Below, in pieces: positions 14,532 to 23,365 of a DNA stretch of 62,153 nucleotides (positions are counted from its first letter, which is position 1; each line of letters starts with the position of its first letter). Source of the stretch: Microcystis viridis FACHB-1342 (GTDB lineage: Bacteria > Cyanobacteriota > Cyanobacteriia > Cyanobacteriales > Microcystaceae); assembly GCF_014698335.1 (NCBI RefSeq), contig NZ_JACJSV010000018.1, positions 1 through 62,153 of the forward strand, given 5' to 3'. Both the position numbers and the translations under genes were made by a program. The notes beneath the pieces are model-generated. The model did not search any database, was not told the DNA's origin, and was given only the letters and a program-made list of their open reading frames with translations.

Positions 14532-14807
14532 GGGATTTACAATCTGCCTAATAATTTAATTAAAATTTTAGTCTCTTTGGGTGTAATTTCTCGCAATAAG
14601 CGGCAGCTTTATCGAAAATGTTAGGGTAGGAGAATGAGGGAGTATACACCTAAAAATGCGATCACTGATATTGTAGAGACATGATAACTAAGTTTTTGGC
14701 TAATTGTCAAGTTACCGCGCCCACTTTCTCTGACAAAGTTTGATCGCCGAACTTTATCACCTCAATCCAAGCAACAGATCGGCGATCTAGCCAGATTCTC
14801 AATAGGA
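14532..14807. other. Intergenic stretch, nothing recognised
   Basis: About 275 bp without a supported ORF. It contains weak HIP1-like sites (TTTGATCGCC, GGCGATCTAG) and a fragment TAAGCGGCAGCTTTA resembling repeat S. No promoter or RNA signature was recognised. Confidence 0.4.
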
Positions 14808-14978
14808 TTACTTTAACTCAATTTCCCCTGGTCGCCAAGTCTTATCAAACCAAGGATCGAGCGGGCCATAAAGTCGAAGAATCGTGTTCCAACCCGTTTC
14901 AGGAATCGTCTGCACCCAATTATTTTCCTTATGATTAAAAGCAAAAAAGCGCGTTAAGTAACTATCTTTTAAGTCAAG
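14808..14978 (-). pseudogene. DUF1254/DUF1214-type protein, C-terminal remnant
   Basis: The minus frame gives DLKDSYLTRFFAFNHKEN, then NWVQTIPETGWNTILRLYGP, LDPWFDKTWRPGEIELK and a stop. The pattern NNWxxTxxxxxxxxLRLYGPxxxWFDxTWxPxxI is the conserved end of DUF1254/DUF1214 proteins. The rest of the gene is missing; HIP1-rich spacer takes its place upstream. Confidence 0.65.
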
Positions 14979-15029
14979 AGGGCAATTAGCGATCGCGCCT
15001 CCTGATCAAAAAGCGATCACACCATGAGA

Positions 15030-15106
15030 AGAAAACCTGATCGCACTAAAGTCCAAAATAATCGCAAATCAGATAATTATTGTTAAAAAAACAATTTGGT
15101 ACGTTA
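15030..15106. repeat. Spacer repeat R, copy 3, reaching into the DUF2442 stop codon
   Basis: AATAATCGCAAATCAGATAA, then TTATTGTTAAAA, ACAATTTGGTACGTTACATT. Diverged relative to copies 1 and 2. The TAA stop of the DUF2442 gene (15104-15106 on the plus strand as TTA) is the TTA of the terminal CGTTAC. Confidence 0.5.
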
Positions 15107-15442
15107 CATTTCATTAGCGTACCCTACAGGATCACCGACCATACTAACTGGTTGCTTGTCGAGAGCAATTTCAAATAAAAATTCAGGGGCAAAGTCTGCT
15201 CCGTTTGGCCATTCTATTGTCCGACTATTTACATATACTTTTTGAAATAAACTTTTATCTTTTAAGGGTTCAAAGATTTCCCCATACAATTCTTGTTCTA
15301 AATCTACAATCCCTTCTATTCCATTATTAAAGGTTAGCTTTAATTGATACTTATCCAGATATTCCACACAGATAACATGAAGAAATAGCTCCTTTTTAGG
15401 GAAGGGGATCGATTCTGTTAAGAGGTTTTCTTTGACGCGCAT
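15104..15442 (-). CDS. DUF2442 domain protein (putative antitoxin partner)
   Basis: 112 residues if started at the ATG at 15442 (MRVKENLLTESIPF). Core: VICVEYLDKYQLKLTFNNGI, EGIVDLEQELYGEIFEPLKD, YVNSRTIEWPNGADFAPEFL. The V-x-x-L-x-x-Y-x-L-x-V-x-F-x-x-G and W-P-N-G-A-D-x-x-P-E-x-L motifs define DUF2442. It overlaps the preceding DUF4160 gene by about 47 bp (more if the ATG at 15481 is used). DUF4160-DUF2442 operons are widespread and TA-like in organisation. Confidence 0.85.
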   Translation of the reverse strand: MRVKENLLTESIPFPKKELFLHVICVEYLDKYQLKLTFNNGIEGIVDLEQELYGEIFEPLKDKSLFQKVYVNSRTIEWPNGADFAPEFLFEIALDKQPVSMVGDPVGYANEM

Positions 15443-15653
15443 TTTCCCAGTTCTCCAATAGTTCAGATTGGTGTAGATCAAGCCACTCCCATATTAGATT
15501 TAGTCCTCTTTTGGGCATTTGACCACAAACTTCACCTGTGTGAATCATTATAACTGCTTCATAATCTTGATACTCGGCATGGATATGAGGCGGATTGTGA
15601 TCGTTATAGTTCATGGTGATTTTTATTCCATAGAAGCTTGATAGAGTGGGCAT
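15396..15653 (-). CDS. DUF4160 domain protein (putative toxin partner)
   Basis: 85 residues from the ATG at 15653: MPTLSSFYGIKITMNYNDHN, PPHIHAEYQDYEAVIMIHTG and ALKLIWEW-like helix NLIWEWLDLHQSELLENWE. The motif MYxxDHxPPHIHAxY is the DUF4160 signature. The in-frame start at 15743 would run through a HIP1-containing spacer and is unlikely. Downstream, the coding end overlaps DUF2442. Function in the family is not established. Confidence 0.85.
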   Translation of the reverse strand: MPTLSSFYGIKITMNYNDHNPPHIHAEYQDYEAVIMIHTGEVCGQMPKRGLNLIWEWLDLHQSELLENWENARQRKPLNRIDPLP

Positions 15654-15718
15654 GAGTAAGAATAGTAATAAAGGTTGCTTTCTAAAAGTTTTCCCCCTAT
15701 TGTAAGCGATCGCCCTTG

Positions 15719-15778
15719 GCGTTCCTATCCCAAGCAATGACAATTTTAAAGTTTAATCAACAAAATAACAGCGATTAC
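15719..15778. repeat. Spacer repeat S
   Basis: GCGTTCCTATCCCAAGCAAT, GACAATTTTAAAGTTTAATC, AACAAAATAACAGCGATTAC. It is the last S copy and marks the edge of the toxin-antitoxin island. Confidence 0.6.
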
Positions 15779-15825
15779 ATTGAGCCTAGTCATAATGAAA
15801 TTTACAACTAATAATAATAATTTTT

Positions 15826-15930
15826 GTCTCTGTTGGTTCCCCAATCCAATACATCTGTCTGTCTTTGTCGCAGTTGTTTGGCCGTTTCTTCTATCCAAGC
15901 AAGATAGTCCTGTTCGTATAAGTCTTTAGC
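15826..15930 (-). pseudogene. DUF29 N-terminal fragment
   Basis: The sequence closely follows the 5' part of the DUF29 gene at 7500-7940 (CCAATACATCTGTCTGTCTT, TTGTCGCAGTTGTTTGGCCG, TCCTGTTCGTATAAGTCTTT) but the start codon and a stretch within codons 20-30 are deleted, and homology ends near 15826. The neighbouring upstream sequence and a family G repeat (15965-16065) were carried with it, as at 7996. Confidence 0.7.
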
Positions 15931-15964
15931 GCTGGTCAGGTATTAGGTTTTTATTTTCTTGACG

Positions 15965-16065
15965 CTTATCTAACCTAAAAAAAGAGGGTTCGCAGGCAGG
16001 CACGGATTCCCATTCTATATATAAGTGTATGTCAAGGGCGGGGATTTGTCAAGGGTTTTGACAGT
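15965..16065 (+). repeat. Dispersed repeat family G, copy 3
   Basis: AACCTAAAAAAAGAGGGTTC, GCAGGCAGGCACGGATTCCC, GGGCGGGGATTTGTCAAGGG: nearly identical to the 7389 copy. It ends just beyond znuC, where znuB would be expected. Confidence 0.65.
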
Positions 16066-16082
16066 AGAAAGGGAGACACCTT

Positions 16083-16778
16083 TTAACAATACACTTGTTC
16101 TAACATAGCAGCAGTAAGAGATTTTTGGCCGTGATAATAGAGACGACGATTGAGACAACCGATCGATTTAACATAGGTAGATAGGGTTCCCAGATCATGG
16201 GAAATAATTAAAATAGTCATCCACTCATTCAATTCTTGCAACAGGGAAAAAATACTAGCACGCATTTGGGGATCGACACTGGCAGTGGGTTCATCTAAAA
16301 TCAAGAGACGGGGTTCTACCGCTAAAGCGCGAGCGATATAAACCCGTTGGCGCTGTCCCCCCGAAAGTTCAGCAATCGACCTTTTTTTCAACGCTAACAT
16401 TCCCACACTATCTAAAGCTTTATCTACCCTTACCTCATCTTTTTTACTATAGCCTTGCCAGAGTTTTTTGCTGCTCAATCTCCCCATTTTCACCACCTCA
16501 CCCACAGTAATGGGAAATGAGCGATCGCATTCGACAAACTGCGGCACATAACCGACTAATTCCCGACCTTTTTGGACACTTTGACCCAAAATACTGACTT
16601 CTCCCCGCCAAGGTTTAATTAATCCCAGTAAAACCTTAAGGAGGGTAGTTTTTCCTCCTCCATTCGGGCCGATAATTCCCAGGAAATCTAATTCTTCAAT
16701 GGTTAAATTAATATCTTCGAGGATCGGTTCCTGTTCGTAGCCGGCCCAGAGATTATTAATGGTAATGATCGTTGACAT
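16083..16778 (-). CDS. znuC: Zinc/manganese-type ABC transporter ATP-binding protein
   Basis: 231 residues from the ATG at 16778 (MSTIITINNLWAGYEQEPIL). Walker A GPNGGGKTTL (about 36-45), Q-loop VPQF, signature LSGGQRQR (about 137-144), Walker B LLILDEPTASVD and the switch His in IISHDLG are all present. The GPNGGGKTT variant and the short length are typical of ZnuC/MntB-like importers of cluster A-I metals. It lies 10 bp downstream of znuA, so co-transcribed. No permease gene follows; a mobile repeat and DUF29 debris occupy that place. Confidence 0.85.
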   Translation of the reverse strand: MSTIITINNLWAGYEQEPILEDINLTIEELDFLGIIGPNGGGKTTLLKVLLGLIKPWRGEVSILGQSVQKGRELVGYVPQFVECDRSFPITVGEVVKMGRLSSKKLWQGYSKKDEVRVDKALDSVGMLALKKRSIAELSGGQRQRVYIARALAVEPRLLILDEPTASVDPQMRASIFSLLQELNEWMTILIISHDLGTLSTYVKSIGCLNRRLYYHGQKSLTAAMLEQVYC

Positions 16779-16788
16779 ATACAAGCAA

Positions 16789-17724
16789 TTACTGATTTAA
16801 AACTGTGGCCATTTTTTGGGAAACTTGTCGCAGGTTTTCACTCCAATTTTCAGCAAAGGCACTAATAGGGATTACCTGTCCCCCAATTTCCCTCGCAATA
16901 GTTTCGGCACTTTTCTGACTAAATTCTGGTTGAGTAAAAATAACTTTAATATTCTCTTTTTTTGCCTGTTTGATTAGTTGACCTAACTGGGCAGCACTGG
17001 GTTCATTACCGTCGATTTCGATCGCAATCATCTCTAAACCGTAATCTTGGGCAAAATAGCCCCATTCGGGATGAAATACCATAAATTTTTTGTTTTTAAT
17101 CCCTGCCAAGTTTTGCCGAATTTCTTGATCTAATGCGTCTAATTCCTGACTGAATTTCTGAAAGTTAGCCCGATAGATAGCTTCCTGACCCGGATCGAGT
17201 TGTGCTAGGGTTTGATAAATAGTCTTTGCTTGTGCTTTGACTCGTTTTGGTGATAACCAAATATGGGGATCTAGGGTGTTTTTTCCAGCTTGATGTTTTT
17301 TTTCCTTAGCGTGATCGTGATCATGATCATGATCGTGATTATGTTCTGCTGTCAAAGGGATTTTATCTACCCCTTGACTGGTATCGACGATTAACATCTG
17401 TTGGTTAACACTCTTTAAGCGATCTTTCCAGGCATCTTCTAAGGATACACCAATTTTAAAATAGGCTTGCGATCGGGCTGTGGTTTTTAATTGTTCGGGT
17501 TTTGGTTCATAGGTGTGGGGATCTGTCCCGGGTTGAATCATGGCATTAACACTGACTCTATCACCGCCGATACGTTTGACAAAATATTCCTGCGGTACGA
17601 TACTCACTGTCACCTGTAAGGGTGTCTTTGCTTCCTCTTCCTTGACCGAGGGACCACTACAAGCTGTTAAGCTGGCTATAGTCAGGGTTAAAGCGATCGC
17701 TGTTAACTGGAATTTTTTACCCAT
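16789..17724 (-). CDS. znuA: Zinc ABC transporter periplasmic binding protein
   Basis: 311 residues. N-terminal lipoprotein/signal sequence (hydrophobic ALTLTIASL, then TACSG with lipobox LTAC). Cluster A-I solute-binding fold with metal ligands in DPHTYEPKP, DPHIWLSP, VFHPEWGYFAQ. Between them is the His-rich loop HNHDHDHDHDHAKEKKHQ, which is characteristic of Zn-specific ZnuA. ATG at 17724. A Zur-like dyad lies 46-60 bp upstream. It should deliver Zn2+ to a ZnuB permease, which is not in this window. Confidence 0.9.
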   Translation of the reverse strand: MGKKFQLTAIALTLTIASLTACSGPSVKEEEAKTPLQVTVSIVPQEYFVKRIGGDRVSVNAMIQPGTDPHTYEPKPEQLKTTARSQAYFKIGVSLEDAWKDRLKSVNQQMLIVDTSQGVDKIPLTAEHNHDHDHDHDHAKEKKHQAGKNTLDPHIWLSPKRVKAQAKTIYQTLAQLDPGQEAIYRANFQKFSQELDALDQEIRQNLAGIKNKKFMVFHPEWGYFAQDYGLEMIAIEIDGNEPSAAQLGQLIKQAKKENIKVIFTQPEFSQKSAETIAREIGGQVIPISAFAENWSENLRQVSQKMATVLNQ

Positions 17725-17769
17725 CGGATTAACTGAGTCTGATTATGATTCTGATCTTATCACAGTCGG

Positions 17770-17784
17770 TGAGAATCGTTATCA
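17770..17784. promoter_or_regulatory. Zur-box-like operator upstream of znuA
   Basis: TGAGAATCGTTATCA is a 7-1-7 dyad (TGA.AA./.TT.TCA) close to the Zur/Fur-type box reported for cyanobacterial zinc uptake genes. It is 46 bp before the znuA start, overlapping the likely promoter. This predicts repression of znuA-znuC when zinc is sufficient. Confidence 0.55.
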
Positions 17785-17869
17785 TTCTGAAAATATTTCG
17801 GTATAGATGTACTGGTTTTTTGTCCTTCGATCTTTCGCTCCCAATTAAAAATTTTCTCTTGCTAACTAA

Positions 17870-18055
17870 CGCTTGACATGATATTATATAGATAATGGAA
17901 AATCCGTGCGCCTGCGACCCCCCTCTGGTCAAGTCAAATAAAGCCCAAAAAAATTAACCTCAAAAAGTAGTGGGTAAACTGGAAACTGATACTCGTTAAG
18001 ACTGCACCGGAGTGCCGGAGTTGGGAGAGGAAGCCTGAGCATTTGTACTAGAACT
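17870..18055 (-). repeat. Composite dispersed repeat (family G core plus extension), inverted partner at 25270-25520
   Basis: GCTTGACATGATATTATATA, ATCCGTGCGCCTGCGACCCC is the family G core in reverse. It continues through CCCAAAAAAATTAACCTCAA, AAAGTAGTGGGT, ACTCGTTAAGACTGCAC, CGGAGTGCCGGAG and GAGCATTTGTACT. The same extended block, in the opposite orientation, occupies 25270-25520 between the TPR gene and the phosphoesterase gene. Confidence 0.6.
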
Positions 18056-18089
18056 CCCAATAGGCAGTATAAATTCAGGAGAGCTTAAC

Positions 18090-18297
18090 TAGAGCTTGCT
18101 GAATAAATCTAAAAACCGTGTTGGGTAAGACTTTTAGACTTTTTGGGAAATCAAAAAGTACCGGACATGGGAGTGATCGGGGGGAAAATTCAGGGACTTT
18201 TTCCCTGAAAATTAGGTAATTGACCCCCTCAAAATCGGTAAAACCCTACACCCCACACCCTACCCCCACGAAAAACTTTTTGCCGCAAACCCTAACC
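18090..18297 (+). repeat. Miniature element family F, copy 1
   Basis: Left end GAGCTTGCTGAATAAATCTA, right end CTTTTTGCCGCAAACCCTAA. The interior matches the copy at 28257-28497 (TTTTAGACTTTTT, GGGGGGAAAATTCAG, CTGAAAATTAGGTAATTGAC, CCCACACCCTACCCCCACG). It fills the mfd upstream region to 27 bp before the start codon. Confidence 0.7.
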
Positions 18298-18323
18298 AAA
18301 AACCGAGTGCCGATCACTAAAAA

Positions 18324-21300
18324 ATGACTTTTGCCTCCGTTATCCGCAACATTGAAAAATCGCCATTAACTGCCGAACTTATCCAAAAACTGGAGAAAAA
18401 CGGCAATTTAACCCTAACTGGCCTTGCCCGCTTACCGAAAGGATTAATCAGCACAGCTTTCGCCCGTTGTCAAGGAAAAAATCTTTTAATTATTTGTGCC
18501 AATCTGGAGGAAGCGGCACGTTGGGCGGCACAATTAGAAGCGATGACGTGGAAAGGTGTTTTCTTTTATCCCACCTCGGAAGCTTGCCCCTACGAGAGAT
18601 TTAATCGGGAATCCGAGATGATTTGGGGACAGATGCAGGTATTATCGGCCCTTCGACGTAGCTCAGGACAAGCTCTAATCAGTCATCAAGAGGCCGGAAT
18701 TGCGATCGTTACCACCGAAAAGGCCCTGCAGCCCCATTTACCCCCTAGAGAGGTTTTCGAGCAGTATAGCGATAATTTTGCGGTAGGAAGGGTTATAGAA
18801 GCCAAAAACCTCGATCTAACCCTAGCTAGATTAGGATATGAACGGGTTTCACTGGTAGAAACCGAAGGGCAATGGAGTCGTCGCGGCGATATCGTTGATA
18901 TTTTCCCAGTTTCGGCCGAATTACCGGTCAGGTTAGAATTTTTCGGCGATGAATTGGAAAAATTGCGAGAATTTGACCCTGCCACCCAAAGATCGCTCGA
19001 TTCTATCCCCAATCTGCTTCTTACTCCCACTAGCTTCACAGCGATGATTGCCCCTTCTCTTCCCCCCACAGTGGCCGATTATTTGGAGGCTGAAGAGCGA
19101 GAAAAATTGGCTAATGGCATTTATCCAGAGGGAATTGAGCGATTTTTAGGCTTGGCCTTCCGTCAACCTGCCTCTTTATTGGATTATCTCCCTGACAATA
19201 CTCTTATTGCCTTTGATGAACTGGAAAGCTGTCAAGCTAGAAGCGATCGCTGGATAGAATATATTGGGGAACGCTGGCAAGAGATAGAACCAGCTTTACC
19301 GCAAATTCACCGTTCTTTTGGCGAATCTCTGCAAATATCGGTTAAATTTCCCCATCTCTACCTCTCAGAAATAGACGATCACCTCTCCGAAAATAGCCTT
19401 AATCTCTCCAGTCGTCCGATTCCCACCAATCCGGGGCAATTCGCCAAACTAGCGGAAATTTTACGGGGAAAAAGAGAGATTTATAGCGGTATTAAAGTAA
19501 ATAAGTACGCTACATGGTTAATATCTGCCCAACCCTCCCGTACAGTCTCGTTATTACAGGAACACGACTGCCCGGCCCAATTTATCCCCAATCCCCTCGA
19601 TTTTGGGGCGATCGAGCGCTTAATCATTCAAAACACCGCTACAGCCCTAAAATACTCAGGATTAGCTGAATTAGAAGGTTTTATCCTCCCCACCTATCGC
19701 ATAGTCGTCGTTACTGATCGAGAGTTCTTCGGACAACATCTTTTAAATACTGCTGGTTACGTCCGCAAACGTCGGCAAGCAGCCTCGGTACAGGTGGATG
19801 TGAATAAACTCCGTCCTCTCGATTTTGTAGTACATAAACACCATGGCATCGGACAGTTTATCAAACTAGAAAAGCAGGAAAGCACAATTAGCGGAGTAGT
19901 GCAAGGTCGAGATTATCTAGTTATTAAGTATGCTGATGGATTATTGCGGGTTCCTGCCGATTCTGTTGATAATCTCTCCCGTTATCGTCATACAGGTAAT
20001 CAAGAGCCTGAATTACATAAAATCTCTGGCAAAGCGTGGGAAGCGACGAAAGCTCGCGTCAGGAAGTCGGTTAAGAAGTTAGCGGTTGATTTAATCAATA
20101 TTTACGCCCAACGCGCCCAAAAATCGGGTTTTGCCTATCCGATGGATAATCCCTGGCAGCGGGAGTTAGAGGATTCTTTTCCCTACCAACCCACTGCTGA
20201 TCAACTGAAAGCGATACAGGATGTGAAACGGGATTTAGAAAGCGATCGCCCGATGGATCGCTTAGTCTGTGGGGATGTGGGTTTTGGTAAGACAGAAGTG
20301 GCGATTCGTGCTATTTTTAAAGCTGTCACCACGGGTCATAAACAGGTGGCTTTATTAGCACCAACAACGATTTTAACCCAACAACATTATCACACCCTGA
20401 AAGAACGTTTTGCTCCCTATCCTATTAATGTGGGTTTATTAAATCGTTTTCGCACCAATTCCGAGAAAAAAGATATCGTCCAGCGCTTGAAAACGGGGGA
20501 ATTGGATATAGTGGTGGGGACGCAGTTGTTATTAAGTAAAGCGGTGGAGTTTAAAGATTTAGGATTATTGGTGATCGATGAAGAACAGCGTTTTGGTGTC
20601 AATCAAAAGGAAAAAATTAAGGCTTTTAAAAGTAATATTGATGTGTTAACCTTGACGGCAACACCGATTCCCCGGACTCTTTATATGTCCCTTTCTGGGG
20701 TGCGAGAAATGAGTTTAATTACCACACCTCCCCCCTCTCGTCGTCCCATCCAAACCCACCTTTCTAGTTATAATTCTGATGTGATTAGAACGGCAATTCG
20801 CAATGAATTGGATCGGGGGGGACAGATTTTTTATGTAGTACCCAGAATCGAGGGAATTGAAGAAAAAGCGGCAGCAATTCAAGGGATGATTCCGGGTGCT
20901 AGAATTTCCATTGGTCACGGTCGTATGGATGAGTCCGAATTAGAGACCACCATGTTAGCATTTAATAATGGGGAAGCGGATATCTTAGTCTGTACGACTA
21001 TTGTGGAGTCGGGGTTAGATATTCCCAGAGTTAACACAATTATCATTGAAGATGCCCAAAAATTCGGTTTAGCGCAACTCTATCAACTGCGGGGACGGGT
21101 GGGGCGATCGGGAGTACAAGCGCACGCTTGGTTACTTTATCCAGCTAAGGGAGAACTAACAGAAACTGCTCGGGAAAGATTAAAGGCAATTCAAGAATTT
21201 ACCCAGTTAGGATCGGGGTATCAATTAGCGACTAGAGATCTGGAAATTCGCGGCGCTGGTAACTTATTGGGTGCGGAACAATCGGGACAAATGGAAGCGA

Positions 21301-21833
21301 TTGGTTTTGATCTATATATGGAAATGTTACAGGAAGCTTTGCGGGAAATTCAAGGTCAAGAAATTCCTCAAGTGGAGGATACCCAAATCGATCTGAAATT
21401 GACGGCATTTATTCCTAACGATTATATATCCGATCCAGAGCAGAAAATGGATGTCTATCGGGCGATCGCTACTGCTAATTCTCAGAAAACTTTAGGACAA
21501 ATTGCTGCGGATTTAGTGGATAGATACGGGGCAATTCCTTCCCCAGTGGCACAATTATTTAAGGTAATCGAGTTAAAACATCTGGCTAAATCCCTCGGTT
21601 TTTCGCGCATTAAACCCGATGGAAAACAGCATATTATCCTAGAAACTCCTATGGAGGAACCAGCGTGGAAATTATTACAAGAACACCTACCCCAACATAT
21701 ACAATCACGCTTTGTTTATAGTCCCAAACAGGTGACGGTTAGGGGTTTAGGAACGGTAAAACCACCACAGCAGTTAGATAGTTTATTGGAGTGGTTAGCT
21801 AAGTGTAAAGATGGTTTACCGAGGGGGAATTAG
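18324..21833 (+). CDS. mfd: Transcription-repair coupling factor
   Basis: 1169 residues, the usual Mfd length. The N-terminal UvrB-like domains ([42 protein letters not shown]) are followed by the RNA polymerase interaction domain ([20 protein letters not shown]), then the RecG-like translocase: Walker [63 protein letters not shown], and QLRGRVGRS, and the TRG motif region. It frees stalled RNA polymerase and recruits UvrA to lesions. ATG at 18324. Its upstream region is a family F repeat, so the promoter is within or before that element. Confidence 0.97.
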   Translation: MTFASVIRNIEKSPLTAELIQKLEKNGNLTLTGLARLPKGLISTAFARCQGKNLLIICANLEEAARWAAQLEAMTWKGVFFYPTSEACPYERFNRESEMIWGQMQVLSALRRSSGQALISHQEAGIAIVTTEKALQPHLPPREVFEQYSDNFAVGRVIEAKNLDLTLARLGYERVSLVETEGQWSRRGDIVDIFPVSAELPVRLEFFGDELEKLREFDPATQRSLDSIPNLLLTPTSFTAMIAPSLPPTVADYLEAEEREKLANGIYPEGIERFLGLAFRQPASLLDYLPDNTLIAFDELESCQARSDRWIEYIGERWQEIEPALPQIHRSFGESLQISVKFPHLYLSEIDDHLSENSLNLSSRPIPTNPGQFAKLAEILRGKREIYSGIKVNKYATWLISAQPSRTVSLLQEHDCPAQFIPNPLDFGAIERLIIQNTATALKYSGLAELEGFILPTYRIVVVTDREFFGQHLLNTAGYVRKRRQAASVQVDVNKLRPLDFVVHKHHGIGQFIKLEKQESTISGVVQGRDYLVIKYADGLLRVPADSVDNLSRYRHTGNQEPELHKISGKAWEATKARVRKSVKKLAVDLINIYAQRAQKSGFAYPMDNPWQRELEDSFPYQPTADQLKAIQDVKRDLESDRPMDRLVCGDVGFGKTEVAIRAIFKAVTTGHKQVALLAPTTILTQQHYHTLKERFAPYPINVGLLNRFRTNSEKKDIVQRLKTGELDIVVGTQLLLSKAVEFKDLGLLVIDEEQRFGVNQKEKIKAFKSNIDVLTLTATPIPRTLYMSLSGVREMSLITTPPPSRRPIQTHLSSYNSDVIRTAIRNELDRGGQIFYVVPRIEGIEEKAAAIQGMIPGARISIGHGRMDESELETTMLAFNNGEADILVCTTIVESGLDIPRVNTIIIEDAQKFGLAQLYQLRGRVGRSGVQAHAWLLYPAKGELTETARERLKAIQEFTQLGSGYQLATRDLEIRGAGNLLGAEQSGQMEAIGFDLYMEMLQEALREIQGQEIPQVEDTQIDLKLTAFIPNDYISDPEQKMDVYRAIATANSQKTLGQIAADLVDRYGAIPSPVAQLFKVIELKHLAKSLGFSRIKPDGKQHIILETPMEEPAWKLLQEHLPQHIQSRFVYSPKQVTVRGLGTVKPPQQLDSLLEWLAKCKDGLPRGN

Positions 21834-21925
21834 ACTAAATCCTGTTTAAAAAGTATAGGAGAGTGGGTGATGGGGAAAAGATAATCAATAAGAGTAATCT
21901 CCTGACTCCTATACTCTAACTGCTA

Positions 21926-21956
21926 TAAAAAGCACCTCATATCTAGGAGGTGCTTT
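21926..21956 (-). terminator. Rho-independent terminator for tRNA-Ser
   Basis: On the minus strand AAAGCACCTC, loop CTAGATAT, GAGGTGCTTT then TTTAT: a 10-bp stem with a T-run, just 3' of the tRNA. On the plus strand it may also stop mfd transcripts. Confidence 0.8.
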
Positions 21957-21961
21957 GGGGA

Positions 21962-22048
21962 CGGAGAGAGAGGGATTCGAACCCTCGTTAAAGTTACCCC
22001 TAAACAGCATTTCCAGTGCTGCGCCTTCAACCGCTCGGCCATCTCTCC
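21962..22048 (-). tRNA. trnS-GGA: tRNA-Ser (anticodon GGA)
   Basis: 87 nt, class II with long variable arm. Acceptor GGAGAGA pairs with TCTCTCC; D-arm GGCCGAGCGG; anticodon arm CAGCACTGGAAATGCTG with anticodon GGA; long variable arm, then T-arm GAGGGTTCGAATCCCTC and discriminator G. The 3' CCA is not encoded, as is usual in cyanobacteria. It decodes UCC/UCU. Confidence 0.95.
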
Positions 22049-22132
22049 AATTTAGGTCACGATCATCCATCCTACAGCAAATGCTGCCGATCTGTCAAAT
22101 TATTTTTCTTTTTCCGACGATGACCGATCAGG

Positions 22133-22271
22133 TTAGGGACTTGCGCTTTGATAATGTACCTTTTGGGCGAACGCAGTTCGCCCCTACATTGTGGACAAAA
22201 TCCGTTACTGTAGGGGCGCAAAGCTTGCGCCCTCCGAGCGATTGGGATATTATTCCCACGCAAGTCCCTAA
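22133..22271 (+). repeat. Complete miniature element family D
   Basis: 139 bp bounded by TTAGGGACTTGCG and CGCAAGTCCCTAA. The interior has two REP-like hairpins: GGGCGAACGCAGTTCGCCCC and GGGGCGCAAAGCTTGCGCCC, the second inverted. Solo ends of the family are seen at 4298, 4506, 28173 and 34482. The right end supplies the TAG stop of the following glycosyltransferase gene. Confidence 0.8.
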
Positions 22272-23365
22272 GCATACCCTAGATATTGATTTAAGATTGC
22301 GGCTGTAGCTAGACCGGTTTTTTGCCAACTAAACTCATTAGCTCGTTTTTTGCCTAGATAACTTAATTTTGACTGTAATTGTCGATCTTGAGCGATAATT
22401 TTCAGGGCATCGGCTATGCACTCGACTCGATAGGGATCGATTAAAATTGCCGCTGTTGCCGTGACTTCGGGCAAAGATGACAAATTTGAGGTAATGACGG
22501 GTGTACCGCAGGCCATAGCCTCTAAAACGGGCAATCCGAAGCCTTCCCAGAGACTAGGGAAGACTAAAGCAGTGGCTTGACTGATAACTTTGGGTAGGTG
22601 ATCGTAGGGGATATAGTCGAGGAATTTAATGCGATCGCTGACTGCTAATTCCCGCGCTTGTTGTTGTAAATTCGGGGTATAACGGCGATCGAAGCTGCCG
22701 GCAATCCAAAGATGATAATCTGTTAAATCTGGGGGCAGTTGGGCAAAAGCGGCGATTAAACGCGGTAAATTTTTATAGGGATTGGGACGACCGAGATAGA
22801 GAAAATAGGGATGTTCTGGCTTATTATCTTCCATAGGACGAAAGTGATGATGATCGTAGGCTAGGGGAATTGAAGTAATTTTATCGGCGGGAATTTGATA
22901 ATATTCAGTGATATCTTTGGCCGTTGCCTGAGAGTTACAGATAATATGTTTTGCCTGTTGTAATACCTGCGGCACATAATAACGGAAATAGTGAGTTAAG
23001 GGGGAAGTAAAACTGGGAAACCGTAGGGGAATTAAATCGTGGACCATGACGACAAAGCGACAGGGAGAATTTATCGGCGCTTCTGGAAGGGGAGAAAAGA
23101 GTAAATTCGCCTTTAATTGTCGGTAAATTGACGGTAACTGCCACTGAGTCCAGAGTAAGCGTTTTAAATGACCTTTCGCTCCTCGATCAGGGCCGAGACC
23201 TTTGGGGATAGAATAACAGTTAAAGTCGGGATAACTATTAGCTGTTAGTAGAGTTGGTTCTAAATTTTTCAGGTAGGGTAAGAGGTTAAGAATGTAGGTA
23301 CTGATTCCCGTGGGTTGGGGAAAAAGTACCGAGAGATTAATTAATAGGTTATGCTGTGTATTCAC
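22268..23365 (-). CDS. GT4-family glycosyltransferase (glycosyltransferase group 1)
   Basis: 365 residues, GTG start at 23365. GT-B fold features: N-terminal PTGISTYILNLLPYL donor-side loop, VVMVHDLIPLRFP, then the C-terminal domain FLYLGRPNPYKNLPRLIAAF, the SLWEGFGLPVLEAMACGTPV motif with the paired Glu residues of retaining GT4 enzymes, and LPEVTATAAILIDPY. The sugar substrate is unknown. It overlaps the upstream TPR gene by one base (TAGTG), so they are co-transcribed. Its last codon GCT is followed by TAG formed by the family D element end, so the natural C-terminus may have been altered by a few residues. Confidence 0.85.
   Translation of the reverse strand: MNTQHNLLINLSVLFPQPTGISTYILNLLPYLKNLEPTLLTANSYPDFNCYSIPKGLGPDRGAKGHLKRLLWTQWQLPSIYRQLKANLLFSPLPEAPINSPCRFVVMVHDLIPLRFPSFTSPLTHYFRYYVPQVLQQAKHIICNSQATAKDITEYYQIPADKITSIPLAYDHHHFRPMEDNKPEHPYFLYLGRPNPYKNLPRLIAAFAQLPPDLTDYHLWIAGSFDRRYTPNLQQQARELAVSDRIKFLDYIPYDHLPKVISQATALVFPSLWEGFGLPVLEAMACGTPVITSNLSSLPEVTATAAILIDPYRVECIADALKIIAQDRQLQSKLSYLGKKRANEFSWQKTGLATAAILNQYLGYA

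Noticed and set aside
16083-17724. Manganese (MntABC) transporter identity
   Set aside because: The His-rich loop in the binding protein and the Zur-like box favour zinc.
22072-22328. ORFs over the family D element
   Set aside because: They translate the inverted-repeat element and tRNA flank; no conserved protein.
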